A DNA stretch of 64,000 nt from CBEULR01 sp965544035 (GCA_965544035.1 CBEULR010000004.1:100039-164038); one strand, 5' to 3'; positions 13,536 through 21,601 are shown, counted from the first letter of the stretch. Translations and numbers: made by a program. Notes: generated by a model from the sequence alone, not told the origin.

Positions 13536-15692
13536 TTACAGTTCCATCGTCACGGTCTGGGTGGTCTGATCCCAATCCACCTGAGCGCCAAAGGCCATGG
13601 CGATCCACCGGAACGGGAGCATGGTCCGGCCGTTGGTGATTTCCGGAGCAACATCCATATTGATGGTTGCGCCGTTCACGACCATCCCCTTGCTGCCGAT
13701 GGTTACCTGGACGACCTTATCACCCTTCATCAGGGTAGCGGTCTTGCCATCCCAGAAGATGTTGTCTTCGGCAACACCCAGAGCGTAGCCGACATAGCGC
13801 ACGGGCAGGTAGGTGCGGCCGTCCTTCACATACGGGGCCACATCCATGCTCTGCTCCACACCGTTCACGGTGTAGGTGGTGGAGCCGATCACGAAGGTCG
13901 CATTCTGCTTCTCTTCACCCGGAGCCGGGGTCACGCAGGCGGCGTTGACCACGGTCGCGGCGACTGTGTCTCTCGGGAAGAGCGCCACAGCCCCTCTGGC
14001 TTTGTTCACGAGGCCATCGTTCGCTTCGTCAAGTGCATCGCCCTCGAACTTCAGCTCAACCTCGCCCTCGGGGTACGCGCGGTCCACGGTCACCGTAATG
14101 CCGCTGATCTTGATCGTGCTGGCCTTGGAGCTCTCGGCATCGATCGTGAGGATCAGGCTATTGGTGGTTTTCTTCAGGCTAACCTCAATGTCGCCCTCGG
14201 TAACTTCCACCTTCGGCGTAGCGTTAAAGCTCACGCCACTCAGCGACGGGCTGATCACGAGGTCCTTGTTTCTCTTCAGGGTTTCGGCTTCGGCCTCGGT
14301 GATCACAAGGTCACCGGCTGCCTGGTTCTGGACACCGATCTTCACGTTCGGCTTCTCGGCGGTCACGGTGATGGGAGCGACCACTTCAGCCACTACCACT
14401 TCGCCCGAAACACCGGCGCTGCCGTCTATTTCGACCTCAAGGTCGCCGCGGAAATTAACGGCCGTGTTTACCGTGGCTTTTTCCACAACGATCTTGCCCG
14501 ACTTATTGGTGCTCTGTCCGGTCACAACAATTTTCATAGTCTTTCTGTCATTGGTAATGCTGGCTGTGGCATTCACATGGGTGTTGTCCAAGTTGCCCGC
14601 GTCTTCCCATTCCACGCCCTTCGGCAGGGTCAGAAGAATGGTTCTATTCTGGATAAGGCTTACAGGGGCAGTTTCCTCGATGACGATCTCGCCGATCGGC
14701 TGATCAACCCGGCCGGCCAGGATTTCGGTGGCATCCTCAACGCTGACTTCAACCCCGAAATCAACGTACTGGGAAACCACGAGGCTGGACGGGTTAACGG
14801 AGCTCACGCCGCTCAGGGAAACTTCGACATCGCCGTATTTGGCCTCAAACTCGTCAATACTTACAGTAGCCGCTACTTTGACAACACTCGCTTGGGTACT
14901 CTGCGTCGTTACATTGAGCTGCAAGGTACGGTTGTTGGTTCCGGTTATGGTAGCGGTATTGCCGCCAGCAAACGCGAAGTCACCGTGAAGAACAGCCTGT
15001 TGGGTAACGGTATTCCAAGAGAAACCCTTAGGCAGCGTAATCTTCAGGCTCGCGCCAGTTTTGAGAGCAGCAGGTTTATTCTCCTTAATGGTGAAAACAA
15101 TCTCGTTCGCAGTTACGCTGCCCTCGTTCAAAAAGTCGGGACCATCCGCAGTGACATCAACGGCAGCGGAAGGAACGACGCCAGCCACCACTTTACCATC
15201 ATCCAGCTGACCATCCACGCCGATGATTTCGACGGTGATGTCGCCGGAGAAGCCCGCCGGGACCGTAACGTTGTTCAACGGAATGGTGGCTTCCACTTTT
15301 TCAGTTTTTGCGCCGGCGCCCGCATTATTAATATTAAACTTAAACTCGTTCGGACCGCAGGGAGCGGTGCCCGGCTGAGTCACAATGGCACCCGTCGCGC
15401 CGGAAGCCGAAGACACGGTTATGGTCACTGGTCCATCGGGCGCAGCGGCCGGTATAATAAAGTCTTTCGGCAACTTAACAATCGCCTCGGCAGTGGAACC
15501 TGCCGCCATCGGGTCAATCTTGATATACAGGGCCCCCAGATTGCCTTTAGCGCCGGCAGCCAATGTGGGTTTGTCCAACGCGTAGTAGCTGGTCACCGAC
15601 GCACTCGCCGGACCGGCAAACGGAAGCACAAACGCCAGCGCGAAAATCAGCGCGGTCAGCAGTGCAAAGGTTTTGTTACGGAATTTATACAC
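13536..15692 (-). CDS. Large secreted stalk-domain protein, probable abundant surface protein (paralogue D)
   Basis: 718 residues from GTG 15690-15692, 7 nt after AAGGAGG, the best ribosome-binding site in this cluster. The signal peptide (KTFALLTALIFALAFVLPFA) is followed by about five beta-sandwich-like modules that repeat internally: one copy has GDVEVSLSGVSSVNPSSLVV, a later one GDLEVEIDGSAGVSGEVVVA. The C-terminal stalk domain has DGRTYLPVRYVGYALGV and NGRTMLPFRWIAMAFGA. Synonymous sites look less GC-biased than in neighbours, as in highly expressed genes. It has its own terminator and a leader of about 330 nt preceded by an ECF-type promoter (16033-16061). I infer a major envelope protein; S-layer-like assembly is possible but not shown, and there is no SLH domain. 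Confidence 0.85.
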   Translation of the reverse strand: MYKFRNKTFALLTALIFALAFVLPFAGPASASVTSYYALDKPTLAAGAKGNLGALYIKIDPMAAGSTAEAIVKLPKDFIIPAAAPDGPVTITVSSASGATGAIVTQPGTAPCGPNEFKFNINNAGAGAKTEKVEATIPLNNVTVPAGFSGDITVEIIGVDGQLDDGKVVAGVVPSAAVDVTADGPDFLNEGSVTANEIVFTIKENKPAALKTGASLKITLPKGFSWNTVTQQAVLHGDFAFAGGNTATITGTNNRTLQLNVTTQSTQASVVKVAATVSIDEFEAKYGDVEVSLSGVSSVNPSSLVVSQYVDFGVEVSVEDATEILAGRVDQPIGEIVIEETAPVSLIQNRTILLTLPKGVEWEDAGNLDNTHVNATASITNDRKTMKIVVTGQSTNKSGKIVVEKATVNTAVNFRGDLEVEIDGSAGVSGEVVVAEVVAPITVTAEKPNVKIGVQNQAAGDLVITEAEAETLKRNKDLVISPSLSGVSFNATPKVEVTEGDIEVSLKKTTNSLILTIDAESSKASTIKISGITVTVDRAYPEGEVELKFEGDALDEANDGLVNKARGAVALFPRDTVAATVVNAACVTPAPGEEKQNATFVIGSTTYTVNGVEQSMDVAPYVKDGRTYLPVRYVGYALGVAEDNIFWDGKTATLMKGDKVVQVTIGSKGMVVNGATINMDVAPEITNGRTMLPFRWIAMAFGAQVDWDQTTQTVTMEL

Positions 15693-16032
15693 CGCGTATC
15701 CTCCTTGTTTGTTTTAGATTTGGGCTTACGCCCCGGAAACAAAGGTGCTTATAGTGGTTGTCGCCGGTTAATCAGTCTAACGGCTAACCTACCAACGACC
15801 AACGACTGTTCCGGCATCCCCCCTTCCGTTCACGGCCTGTGCCGCGCCAAATTTGAAGGTGCTATAGGTGTCTAACTGCCTGGGTTCCAAGAGACTGTTA
15901 TCGAGCACTAGTTTCTGCACAGTCTCCCGTGAACCGGCAAACCTGGATGACGCCGCACAATCACGGTATATTCTACGCGCGGCGGCAGAACTCCTCCTGC
16001 CCTGGCGGCATTCTCCTGATTTACCTGGTTAG
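15693..16032 (-). other. Long hairpin-rich leader upstream of paralogue D
   Basis: No reading frame of note. If transcription starts just after the ECF-type promoter, about 330 nt precede the GTG. Visible pairings on the minus strand include an 8-bp perfect stem GAGACTGT/ACAGTCTC (15891-15926), CCGTGA/TCACGG just upstream of it, and GGTTA/TAACC around 15766-15790. The 15742-15756 and 15857-15870 segments resemble each other (AAGGTGCT followed by TATAG). It matches no riboswitch class I know. Confidence 0.45.
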
Positions 16033-16061
16033 TTAGACGGGCCGGGTTTCAAAAAAGTTCC
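16033..16061 (-). promoter_or_regulatory. ECF-type promoter upstream of paralogue D
   Basis: Minus-strand GGAACTT (16061-16055), a 17-bp spacer, and TCTAA (16037-16033). The boxes and spacer are identical to those in front of the ECF sigma gene at 19821-19849 and resemble the sigma-E class of ECF promoters. A-T-rich DNA lies just upstream. Confidence 0.6.
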
Positions 16062-16147
16062 GTGTTTGCGAAAAAATTTTGCACCCCGAAAAGGGAAACC
16101 GAGGGGCCCGCACCTCAAGAAGGCCGGGTTAAAGCTGCGAAACGGTA

Positions 16148-16175
16148 TTGACGGGGACAAACCGCAGGATATAAA
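16148..16175 (+). promoter_or_regulatory. Promoter of the TetR efflux operon
   Basis: TTGACG (16148-16153), a 16-bp spacer and TATAAA (16170-16175). It is followed within 4 bp by the palindromic operator, so a bound repressor would cover the transcription start. Confidence 0.75.
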
Positions 16176-16178
16176 ATC

Positions 16179-16200
16179 CAAGTAACCGTTTGGTTACTTG
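16179..16200. promoter_or_regulatory. Palindromic TetR-family operator
   Basis: A perfect inverted repeat: CAAGTAACC (16179-16187), 4-bp centre GTTT, GGTTACTTG (16192-16200). It lies between the -10 box and the regulator's start codon, the usual place for an autorepressor site. Confidence 0.75.
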
Positions 16201-16227
16201 TTGTGTTTGGCTATGGAAGGGAGCATC

Positions 16228-16875
16228 GTGACGGAACAAAAACGGAATCCCAAAGAGTCACGCAGCCGCATCTTGCAGGCGGCAACCACCCTCTTTGCGG
16301 CAAAGGGTTTCGACGGCACCGGGGTGAACGAGATCGCCGATGCCGCCGGACTGAACAAGCGCATGATCTACCATTATTTCGGCAGTAAAGAGGGTTTATA
16401 TGTGGAGGTGCTGCGGGACAGCTACCGGCGGCTGTTGGATATGGAGCGCGAAGTGGGCGAAACCGGTTTACCCCCCCTGAACAAAGTGAAGGCTTACATC
16501 CGGCGCTATTTCTACTTTCTGGCCCAAAACGAAGAATTCGTGAAGCTGTTGCAGTGGGAGTCGCTCCAGGCCCACCGTTTTTCGCACCTGGTACTGCCCG
16601 AAATCACCCAGACTGCGCTGCCCAGACTGAGCGCCATCCTGGAAAACGGGGTGCGGGAGGGCGTTTTCCGCCGGGATCTGGATGTCCGGCACCTCTTGAT
16701 CAGCATCAACGCGATGTGCCTGCATTATTTTTCCCGCCAGCACGTCTATCAGTTCTTCTGGAGGCGGGATATGGCGGACCCGGATATGCTGGAGGAGCGG
16801 CTGCAGCATATCCTGGATTTCACCCTGCGTGGCATGTTGGCACCGAAAACCAGACCAGAAGAGGGAACGGAGTGA
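16228..16875 (+). CDS. TetR/AcrR-family transcriptional repressor
   Basis: About 215 residues. GTG 16228-16230, just after GAAGGGAG, is the best start; earlier in-frame TTG/ATG codons (16198, 16213) would overlap the operator or lack a binding site. The N-terminal helix-turn-helix is clear (ILQAATTLFAAKGFDGTGVN, then EIADAAGLNKRMIYHYFGSK). The C-terminal ligand domain resembles regulators that carry a TetR_C_6-like fold. It is the first gene of an operon with hlyD and ABC-2 permease genes, an arrangement in which the regulator represses its own efflux system until an effector binds. The palindrome at 16179-16200 is the likely operator. The stop overlaps a possible GTG start of the next gene. 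Confidence 0.9.
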   Translation: MTEQKRNPKESRSRILQAATTLFAAKGFDGTGVNEIADAAGLNKRMIYHYFGSKEGLYVEVLRDSYRRLLDMEREVGETGLPPLNKVKAYIRRYFYFLAQNEEFVKLLQWESLQAHRFSHLVLPEITQTALPRLSAILENGVREGVFRRDLDVRHLLISINAMCLHYFSRQHVYQFFWRRDMADPDMLEERLQHILDFTLRGMLAPKTRPEEGTE

Positions 16876-16877
16876 AG

Positions 16878-17481
16878 ATGATGTCGGCCGAAACCTTCAA
16901 GCGCATTGACCGGAGGAAGCGAAGCCTGCTGGTGGCGTTAGCGCTCCTGGTATTGCCGGCGGTGATGATGTTTGCCGGATATCTCACCCGGCAAAGCACG
17001 GTCATCGCGGAGGAGCGGGCGAGCCTGACGGCCACCGGCACCATTGAGGGCAAACAGGTGAACGCCTCCTTTAAAATTCCCGGCAAGCTGGCCTCCATAT
17101 TAGTGGAGGAGGGTGCGCGGGTGGAAGAGGGGCAGGCTTTGGCCGCGCTGGAAAACCAGCAGCTGCTGGCCAAGCTGACCCAGGCCGAAGGCGCCTACGA
17201 GGCGGCGCGGGCCCAAGCCGCCCAGGCGGGCAGCGCGATGACCCTCACGGCGGAGCAGGTGGAAGCCACGATCGCCCAGTTGGAGGCCAAGGTGGCGCAG
17301 GCCGAGGTAGGTTTGAAGGATGCCCGGCAGCTGTATGAGCGGGTGTCTGCACTTTACGAGGCGGGCGCCGTGGCAGCCAGCGAATACGACAAGGCGGAAA
17401 ACAATCTTAACCTGGCCCAGAGGCAGCTGGATGAGGCCCGGGCCGGGCTGGAACAGGCACTGGCCGCCCGGACGCAGATCC
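16878..17481 (+). pseudogene. Truncated HlyD-family membrane-fusion protein gene
   Basis: Starts at ATG 16878 (or 16881) behind GGAACGGAG. The protein has a signal anchor (LLVALALLVLPAVMMFAGYL), the biotinyl-lipoyl-like half (NASFKIPGKLASILVEEGAR, then VEEGQALAALENQ) and the coiled-coil hairpin up to LEQALAARTQIR. There the second lipoyl half and beta-barrel should follow, but the frame runs into the reading sequence of an ABC-2 permease and stops out of frame at 17561. The C-terminal third (about 130-150 residues) is missing. A deletion therefore removed the 3' part of hlyD and the 5' part of the permease gene. An adaptor lacking its barrel domain is unlikely to work. Confidence 0.8.
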
Positions 17482-17823
17482 GGCACCTTATTACTGTTCA
17501 CCCTTCTGTTTATCATCGCGGTGCACAGTGTGGGCACTTTGATGTCCAGCCTCGCCCGTAACGCGGTGGGCGCCACCCGGCTGGGCATGGCCACCGCCCT
17601 GCCCTCCTTTGTGGTGTGCGGTTACACCTGGCCGCTGGAAGCGATGCATCCGGTGGTGCAGGCCGTGGTGAAGGTCCTGCCGCAAACCTGGTTTTTCCAG
17701 GGGTTTAACTATCTAACTTTTAAGGACCCGGGCTGGCCCTTTATGAGCACCTATTTTCTGGCGCTCGTGATCATCGCGGTGGTTTGCTACGGGGTCGCCG
17801 CCGTCTTTACGGCGCGGAAATAG
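17482..17823 (+). pseudogene. 5'-truncated ABC-2 permease gene
   Basis: Only the last 113 codons remain: two or three membrane helices (TLLLFTLLFIIAVHSVGTLM, then ATALPSFVVCGYTWPLEAMH and STYFLALVIIAVVCYGVAAV). They match the C-terminal part of the intact permease encoded next (FVVCGYTWP against VFIISGYTWP; VVKVLPQTWFFQGF against LARLLPYTWMAEGF). About 260-270 residues are lost. It is +1 relative to the hlyD frame and has no start of its own at the junction (about 17475-17485). Confidence 0.8.
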
Positions 17824-17837
17824 GGGGTGTTAAGCGC

Positions 17838-18983
17838 GTGAGACAAATCTGGAATATCGCGTACTACGAAATACGCCACATTCTGAAGGATCCGATCCTG
17901 CTGCTCATCGTGGCGGCCGTTCCCCTGTTCTACGCCACCGTGTTCGGTGCGGCCTTTGTCTCCGGGGTGCTGCGGGACATTCCCACCGGCATTGTCGACC
18001 TGGATAATAGCGCCCTCAGCCGTGAGGTGAGTACGGCCTTTCACGCCAGCCCGTATTTCCACGTGCGCGGCGAAATAGATTCTTACGAGGTCCTGGAACG
18101 GGCGATGAAAGAGGGCACCGTGCGGGCGGGCGTGGTGATTCCGGAGGGCTTCGGCAGCGAGGTCGCCGGGCAACGGTCCGGCAAGGTCTTGATTGTGTAT
18201 GACGGTTCCAACCTGATCTGGGGCTTTAACGTGCGCAAGAACGCGCTGGAGGTGATGAACGATTTCAACGCCCGGCACGGGGCGAAGTACCTGGCCGGGC
18301 TGGGGTTCACCGAATCCGAGATCCGGCACACCCTGGACGGGGTGTCCCTGCATTACGAGTTCTGGTATAATCCCACCTACAGCTATGTGAACTTCTTGTT
18401 TATGGGGATTATGATCATGATCATTCACCAGATAGGCCTGCTGCCCGCCGGCCTGACGGTCACGCGGGAGAAGGAGCAGAACACCTGGATCCAGTTCCTG
18501 TGCGCACCGCTGCCCCGGTGGAAGATTTTCCTGGGCAAGTCCCTGCCCTATCTGGCGGCCAACTTCGTGAACTTCGGGCTGCTGGTGTGGCTGGCCGCCT
18601 CCTTTGTCCACGCCAAAGTGGCCGGATCACCGGCGCTGATTATGGCGCTGGGGGCGCTGTTCAGCGTGATCGTGGTGTCGGTGGGCTTTGTCATTTCGGT
18701 CTATGCGCCCAATTCCTTGCAGGCCACGCGGTTTATTCTGCCCCTGGCCTTCCCCGTCTTCATCATCTCCGGTTACACCTGGCCGGCGACGCACATCCCG
18801 GACGCGGTCAACGGTTTGGCCCGGCTGCTGCCCTACACCTGGATGGCCGAGGGTTTCCGTATGGTGACCATTAAAGAGCTGGGCTGGTCCCACGTGTGGC
18901 CGAACTTTGTGGCGCTCTCGGCGATGGCCGGCGCCGCCGTCCTCGCGGCGCTGAAGAGCAGGTGGTCACGCACTAAAGGATGA
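17838..18983 (+). CDS. ABC-2 type transporter permease
   Basis: 381 residues from GTG 17838, after GGGGG. One N-terminal helix (DPILLLIVAAVPLFYATVFG) is followed by a large extracytoplasmic domain (about 45-190) and five C-terminal helices, the layout of the YhhJ/YbhR group of ABC-2 permeases (ABC2_membrane_3). Such permeases form heterodimers with an ATPase and a HlyD adaptor to export drugs or lipids. Here the partner permease and adaptor are broken and no ATPase gene is adjacent, so this intact gene may be an orphan or work as a homodimer with an ATPase elsewhere. Its starts and stops are clean and I see no frameshift. Confidence 0.85.
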   Translation: MRQIWNIAYYEIRHILKDPILLLIVAAVPLFYATVFGAAFVSGVLRDIPTGIVDLDNSALSREVSTAFHASPYFHVRGEIDSYEVLERAMKEGTVRAGVVIPEGFGSEVAGQRSGKVLIVYDGSNLIWGFNVRKNALEVMNDFNARHGAKYLAGLGFTESEIRHTLDGVSLHYEFWYNPTYSYVNFLFMGIMIMIIHQIGLLPAGLTVTREKEQNTWIQFLCAPLPRWKIFLGKSLPYLAANFVNFGLLVWLAASFVHAKVAGSPALIMALGALFSVIVVSVGFVISVYAPNSLQATRFILPLAFPVFIISGYTWPATHIPDAVNGLARLLPYTWMAEGFRMVTIKELGWSHVWPNFVALSAMAGAAVLAALKSRWSRTKG

Positions 18984-19116
18984 GCCGCGACTGAGCCGCT
19001 CACCACTAGAGTGTTGATAATTCTACGCTCTTCCAGGTGGGCATCAGTTGGGTCCAATAACCTGTGTAAAATCGAGTTGCTAATTCGAACGGAATGAGCC
19101 ATCTTGGAGGAAAGGT

Positions 19117-19215
19117 ATGCCGCTCCAAGCATCAAAATTAATGCGCAAGGGAGGAATGGGTATTATGTTCGGTTTGGGTAAAGAGTCTCTGCTTGTCAGG
19201 CTAACACCTTGTTAA
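19117..19215 (+). CDS. Possible small protein or gene remnant (32 residues)
   Basis: ATG 19117 follows GGAGGAAAGGT, a good ribosome-binding site; the frame ends at TAA 19213-19215. The peptide contains MFGLGKESLLV, faintly like the start of TatA proteins, but lacks the hydrophobic helix that should follow. Either a remnant or chance. Confidence 0.25.
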   Translation: MPLQASKLMRKGGMGIMFGLGKESLLVRLTPC

Positions 19216-19509
19216 TGGACAGTATAAAATCGGCCTGAAAACCGCCCGCTTCCCCGCCTGGCGGACATTGCTATGCCTTGAGGCTTAGCCGTTTGTCTTT
19301 CGGTGCGCTTTACACCATCTAAACCCGTAAGATCCGCACTGCTTGAAAAAAGCTACTTTAACTGTCACTCAGCTTACCTTATGTTTACCTCATAATTGAA
19401 TGTACCCTTTCGGGTTTCATCGGGGGCGTTCTGGCCCAACTCTCTCCACCAACAACTGCTAGATCCATACCAGACTGATCAAACACCCCTGCTGTGGAAA
19501 TCCCAATGA

Positions 19510-19683
19510 TCAATTAACTCTCGACCAAAACATATACTGCTCAATCACCTCGAACGTCCCAAAGCCGATGCTTCGGTCGTGTTTTCCAGATTCGATATTA
19601 AACCAGAGAAACCTTCCAAAATATCCCGAGTGATGAGGATGCGATGAGAGGCCAATAATCTCCACGATCAGGATATGTTTCCG
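19510..19683 (-). pseudogene. Minus-strand gene fragment, unknown
   Basis: 58 open codons ending at TGA (19510-19512), preceded by an in-frame stop at 19684-19686. The composition is protein-like (HPHHSGYFGRFLWFNIESGK, then HDRSIGFGTFEVIEQYMFW), but there is no start with a ribosome-binding site. I do not recognise the family. Confidence 0.3.
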
Positions 19684-19820
19684 CTATTTTCCTACACAAA
19701 TCGGCGGGTTACCCTTTCAATACTATGGTAAATGCGCTAAATTATTAAATAGGTTAACAATTAGACTACAAGCCGGCAGGCTTTTGTTCATTAATTGTTA
19801 CAAGAATGTGTACCGGGGCC

Positions 19821-19849
19821 GGAACTTTTCACCGAACCGCTCTGTCTAA
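19821..19849 (+). promoter_or_regulatory. ECF-type promoter of the sigma / anti-sigma operon
   Basis: GGAACTT (19821-19827), a 17-bp spacer and TCTAA (19845-19849), about 42 bp before the TTG start at 19891. ECF sigma factors commonly drive their own operon, and this also supports the TTG as the start. Confidence 0.65.
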
Positions 19850-19890
19850 GAATTGTCGGAATAATTTACCGGCCCAGAGGAGAGTCTCCT

Positions 19891-20457
19891 TTGGACGATG
19901 TAAAGAAACTGGTGCGCCGGGCGCAGAAAGGCGACAAAGCCGCCTTCGAGCAACTGGTCACCTTATACCAGGATCGCATATATGGGCTCAGCTATCACCT
20001 GACCGGAAACCATGCCGATGCGCAGGACTTGGCACAGGAGGCCTTCGTGAAAGCATATTATGCGTTGAAGGGCTTTCGAAATGAGGCCGACTTCGGTACC
20101 TGGCTGCACCGGATTTCGGTGAATGTGTGGATCAATGTCAAGCGCAAACAGCGCCCGGTGGTGTCCCTCGATGAGCCGGTGAACACACACGACGGCGGCG
20201 AGGTGCAGCGGGAGCTTGCGGCGGCGGCCGAAACGCCGGAAGAGGCGGCCGAGCGCCGGGAAACCCGGGATATGGTACGGGGAGCGTTAATGGAACTCTC
20301 TGCCGAACACCGGGCGGTGCTGGTGCTGCGGGAGATACAGGGTTACAGCTACGATGAGATCGCGGAAATCCTGGACTGTTCCCTGGGAACGGTGAAATCG
20401 CGGATCAGCCGGGCGCGGCGGGCGCTGCGGGAGCAGCTGGCCGGACGTTCCCGCTAA
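19891..20457 (+). CDS. ECF-family RNA polymerase sigma factor
   Basis: About 189 residues from TTG 19891, behind AGAGGAG; longer in-frame starts would overlap the promoter. Region 2 is clear (AQDLAQEAFVKAYYALKGFR, then FGTWLHRISVNVWINVKRKQ), followed by an acidic linker (ETPEEAAERRET) and region 4 with its helix-turn-helix (GYSYDEIAEILDCSLGTVKS, then RISRARRALREQL). This is the SigW/RpoE-like group that responds to envelope stress. The next gene, 45 bp downstream, encodes a membrane zinc-finger anti-sigma factor that should hold it inactive. The promoter at 19821-19849 suggests autoregulation, and the same boxes upstream of the surface protein at 13536 suggest a target. Confidence 0.92.
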   Translation: MDDVKKLVRRAQKGDKAAFEQLVTLYQDRIYGLSYHLTGNHADAQDLAQEAFVKAYYALKGFRNEADFGTWLHRISVNVWINVKRKQRPVVSLDEPVNTHDGGEVQRELAAAAETPEEAAERRETRDMVRGALMELSAEHRAVLVLREIQGYSYDEIAEILDCSLGTVKSRISRARRALREQLAGRSR

Positions 20458-20502
20458 GCGAATATCTTGTAATGAAATTTTTCTGAAGGAGGTGACGCAC
20501 AG

Positions 20503-21561
20503 ATGAAATGCCGTGAAGCGGTGGATCTCCTCTCGCCATACCTGGATGGCGAACTGCCGGCTGTTGAGGCCGCGGATTTGGAGTACCATCTGAAGACGTG
20601 CGTCACCTGCCGTGAGGAAATGGAAGCCCTGCGCCGGATTTCCGAGGCGCTGCGGGCCGAGGCGGATACGGTACAGGCACCCCCGGAATTTGCCGCCGGG
20701 GTTATGGCCGCGCTGGAGCCGCGGCGGGTGCCGTGGTACACACGCCTGCCGGGTGTCTGGAAGCAGGCGGTGGCGGCCGCGGCGGCGCTGGCGCTGATTG
20801 CGGCGGGCAGCCTGCATATGGGCCTGGGGCAGCTGTTTACGCGGGCCGGAGTGCAGGTGGCGGAGGGCCCGTCCGGGCCGCAGGTGGTGGCGCCGGGTCC
20901 GGCGACGCAGTCTGATCCGGGCGTGAATGCGCCGGGGCCGGGCAAGGCGGCCGAGCCGAATAACGCTAAACCAAATTATAATGAACCGGTGACGCCGTCC
21001 GGAGGAAATGACGAACCGGATGGAACCGGGACACCGGAGAAAGAAACCCCGGCGAGTACCGCGCCGACTGTGCGGACGGCGGGCACGGAAGCCCCGGCAA
21101 TTGCTTCTAATTATGAAGAACGGGTGTTTCTGAGCAAGCAGCGGGCCATCCGCAGTACCCTTCTAAAACTGCAGGTGGATAATGTGCCGGCCGCGCTGAA
21201 TAAGGCCCTGAGCCTGGGCGGAACGTACGGCGCTCGGTTCCAGCCCGCGCAACAGATCGGTAACGGCGAAATCGAGGTTGTGCGGCTTACCGTCGGGCGG
21301 GAGCAGGCCGAGGTGTTGATCGGGAAGCTGGCCGCGCTGGGCACGGTCGTAACCCGGGATACCACCGTTCAGGACATCACCGGCCAGTTTGACCGCACGC
21401 GCGAGCAGTACCAGGCCTTGCTGGCCCAGCGAAACGCGGTAAAAGATAGCGGCGGGCTTGCCGAAATCGAGGCAAACCTTCGCTCGCTGGAAAATCAGCT
21501 TACGGAGTGGGATCGCGAAGCCGAGCAGTACGTGATCGTGCTGTGGCTGCAGTCAATGTAA
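20503..21561 (+). CDS. Zinc-finger anti-sigma factor with DUF4349-like domain
   Basis: 352 residues from ATG 20503, behind AAGGAGGTGA. Residues 1-40 form an anti-sigma zinc finger: C3, H29, C33 and C36 (HLKTCVTC) match the HxxxCxxC signature. One membrane helix lies at about 85-108 (AVAAAAALALIAAGSLHMGL). The exported part has a Pro/Gly/Asn-rich linker (PGPGKAAEPNNAKP) and a C-terminal DUF4349-like domain of about 150 residues ending in a coiled coil (ANLRSLENQLTEWDREAEQY). The layout, cytoplasmic inhibitor plus external sensor, suits a regulated-proteolysis switch of the upstream ECF sigma factor. Followed by a terminator at 21602-21628. Confidence 0.88.
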   Translation: MKCREAVDLLSPYLDGELPAVEAADLEYHLKTCVTCREEMEALRRISEALRAEADTVQAPPEFAAGVMAALEPRRVPWYTRLPGVWKQAVAAAAALALIAAGSLHMGLGQLFTRAGVQVAEGPSGPQVVAPGPATQSDPGVNAPGPGKAAEPNNAKPNYNEPVTPSGGNDEPDGTGTPEKETPASTAPTVRTAGTEAPAIASNYEERVFLSKQRAIRSTLLKLQVDNVPAALNKALSLGGTYGARFQPAQQIGNGEIEVVRLTVGREQAEVLIGKLAALGTVVTRDTTVQDITGQFDRTREQYQALLAQRNAVKDSGGLAEIEANLRSLENQLTEWDREAEQYVIVLWLQSM

Positions 21562-21601
21562 GGTAAGAATGAGAATATAGGAATATAGAGAATCCAAATT
21601 G

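Larger units (their letters stand above)
18984..19794. other. Non-coding, decayed stretch downstream of the efflux operon
   Basis: About 810 bases, lower in GC than its surroundings, with many stops in all frames. I see only a short frame with a good ribosome-binding site (19117-19215) and a 58-codon minus-strand open stretch without a convincing start (19510-19683). No terminator for the efflux operon is evident. It looks like DNA that once carried genes. Confidence 0.5.

Noticed and set aside
13362..15875. 837-codon plus-strand open frame
   Set aside because: It covers the minus-strand stalk-domain gene, crosses its terminator and leader, and has no ribosome-binding site or domain. The minus-strand gene has clear homologues in the same window.
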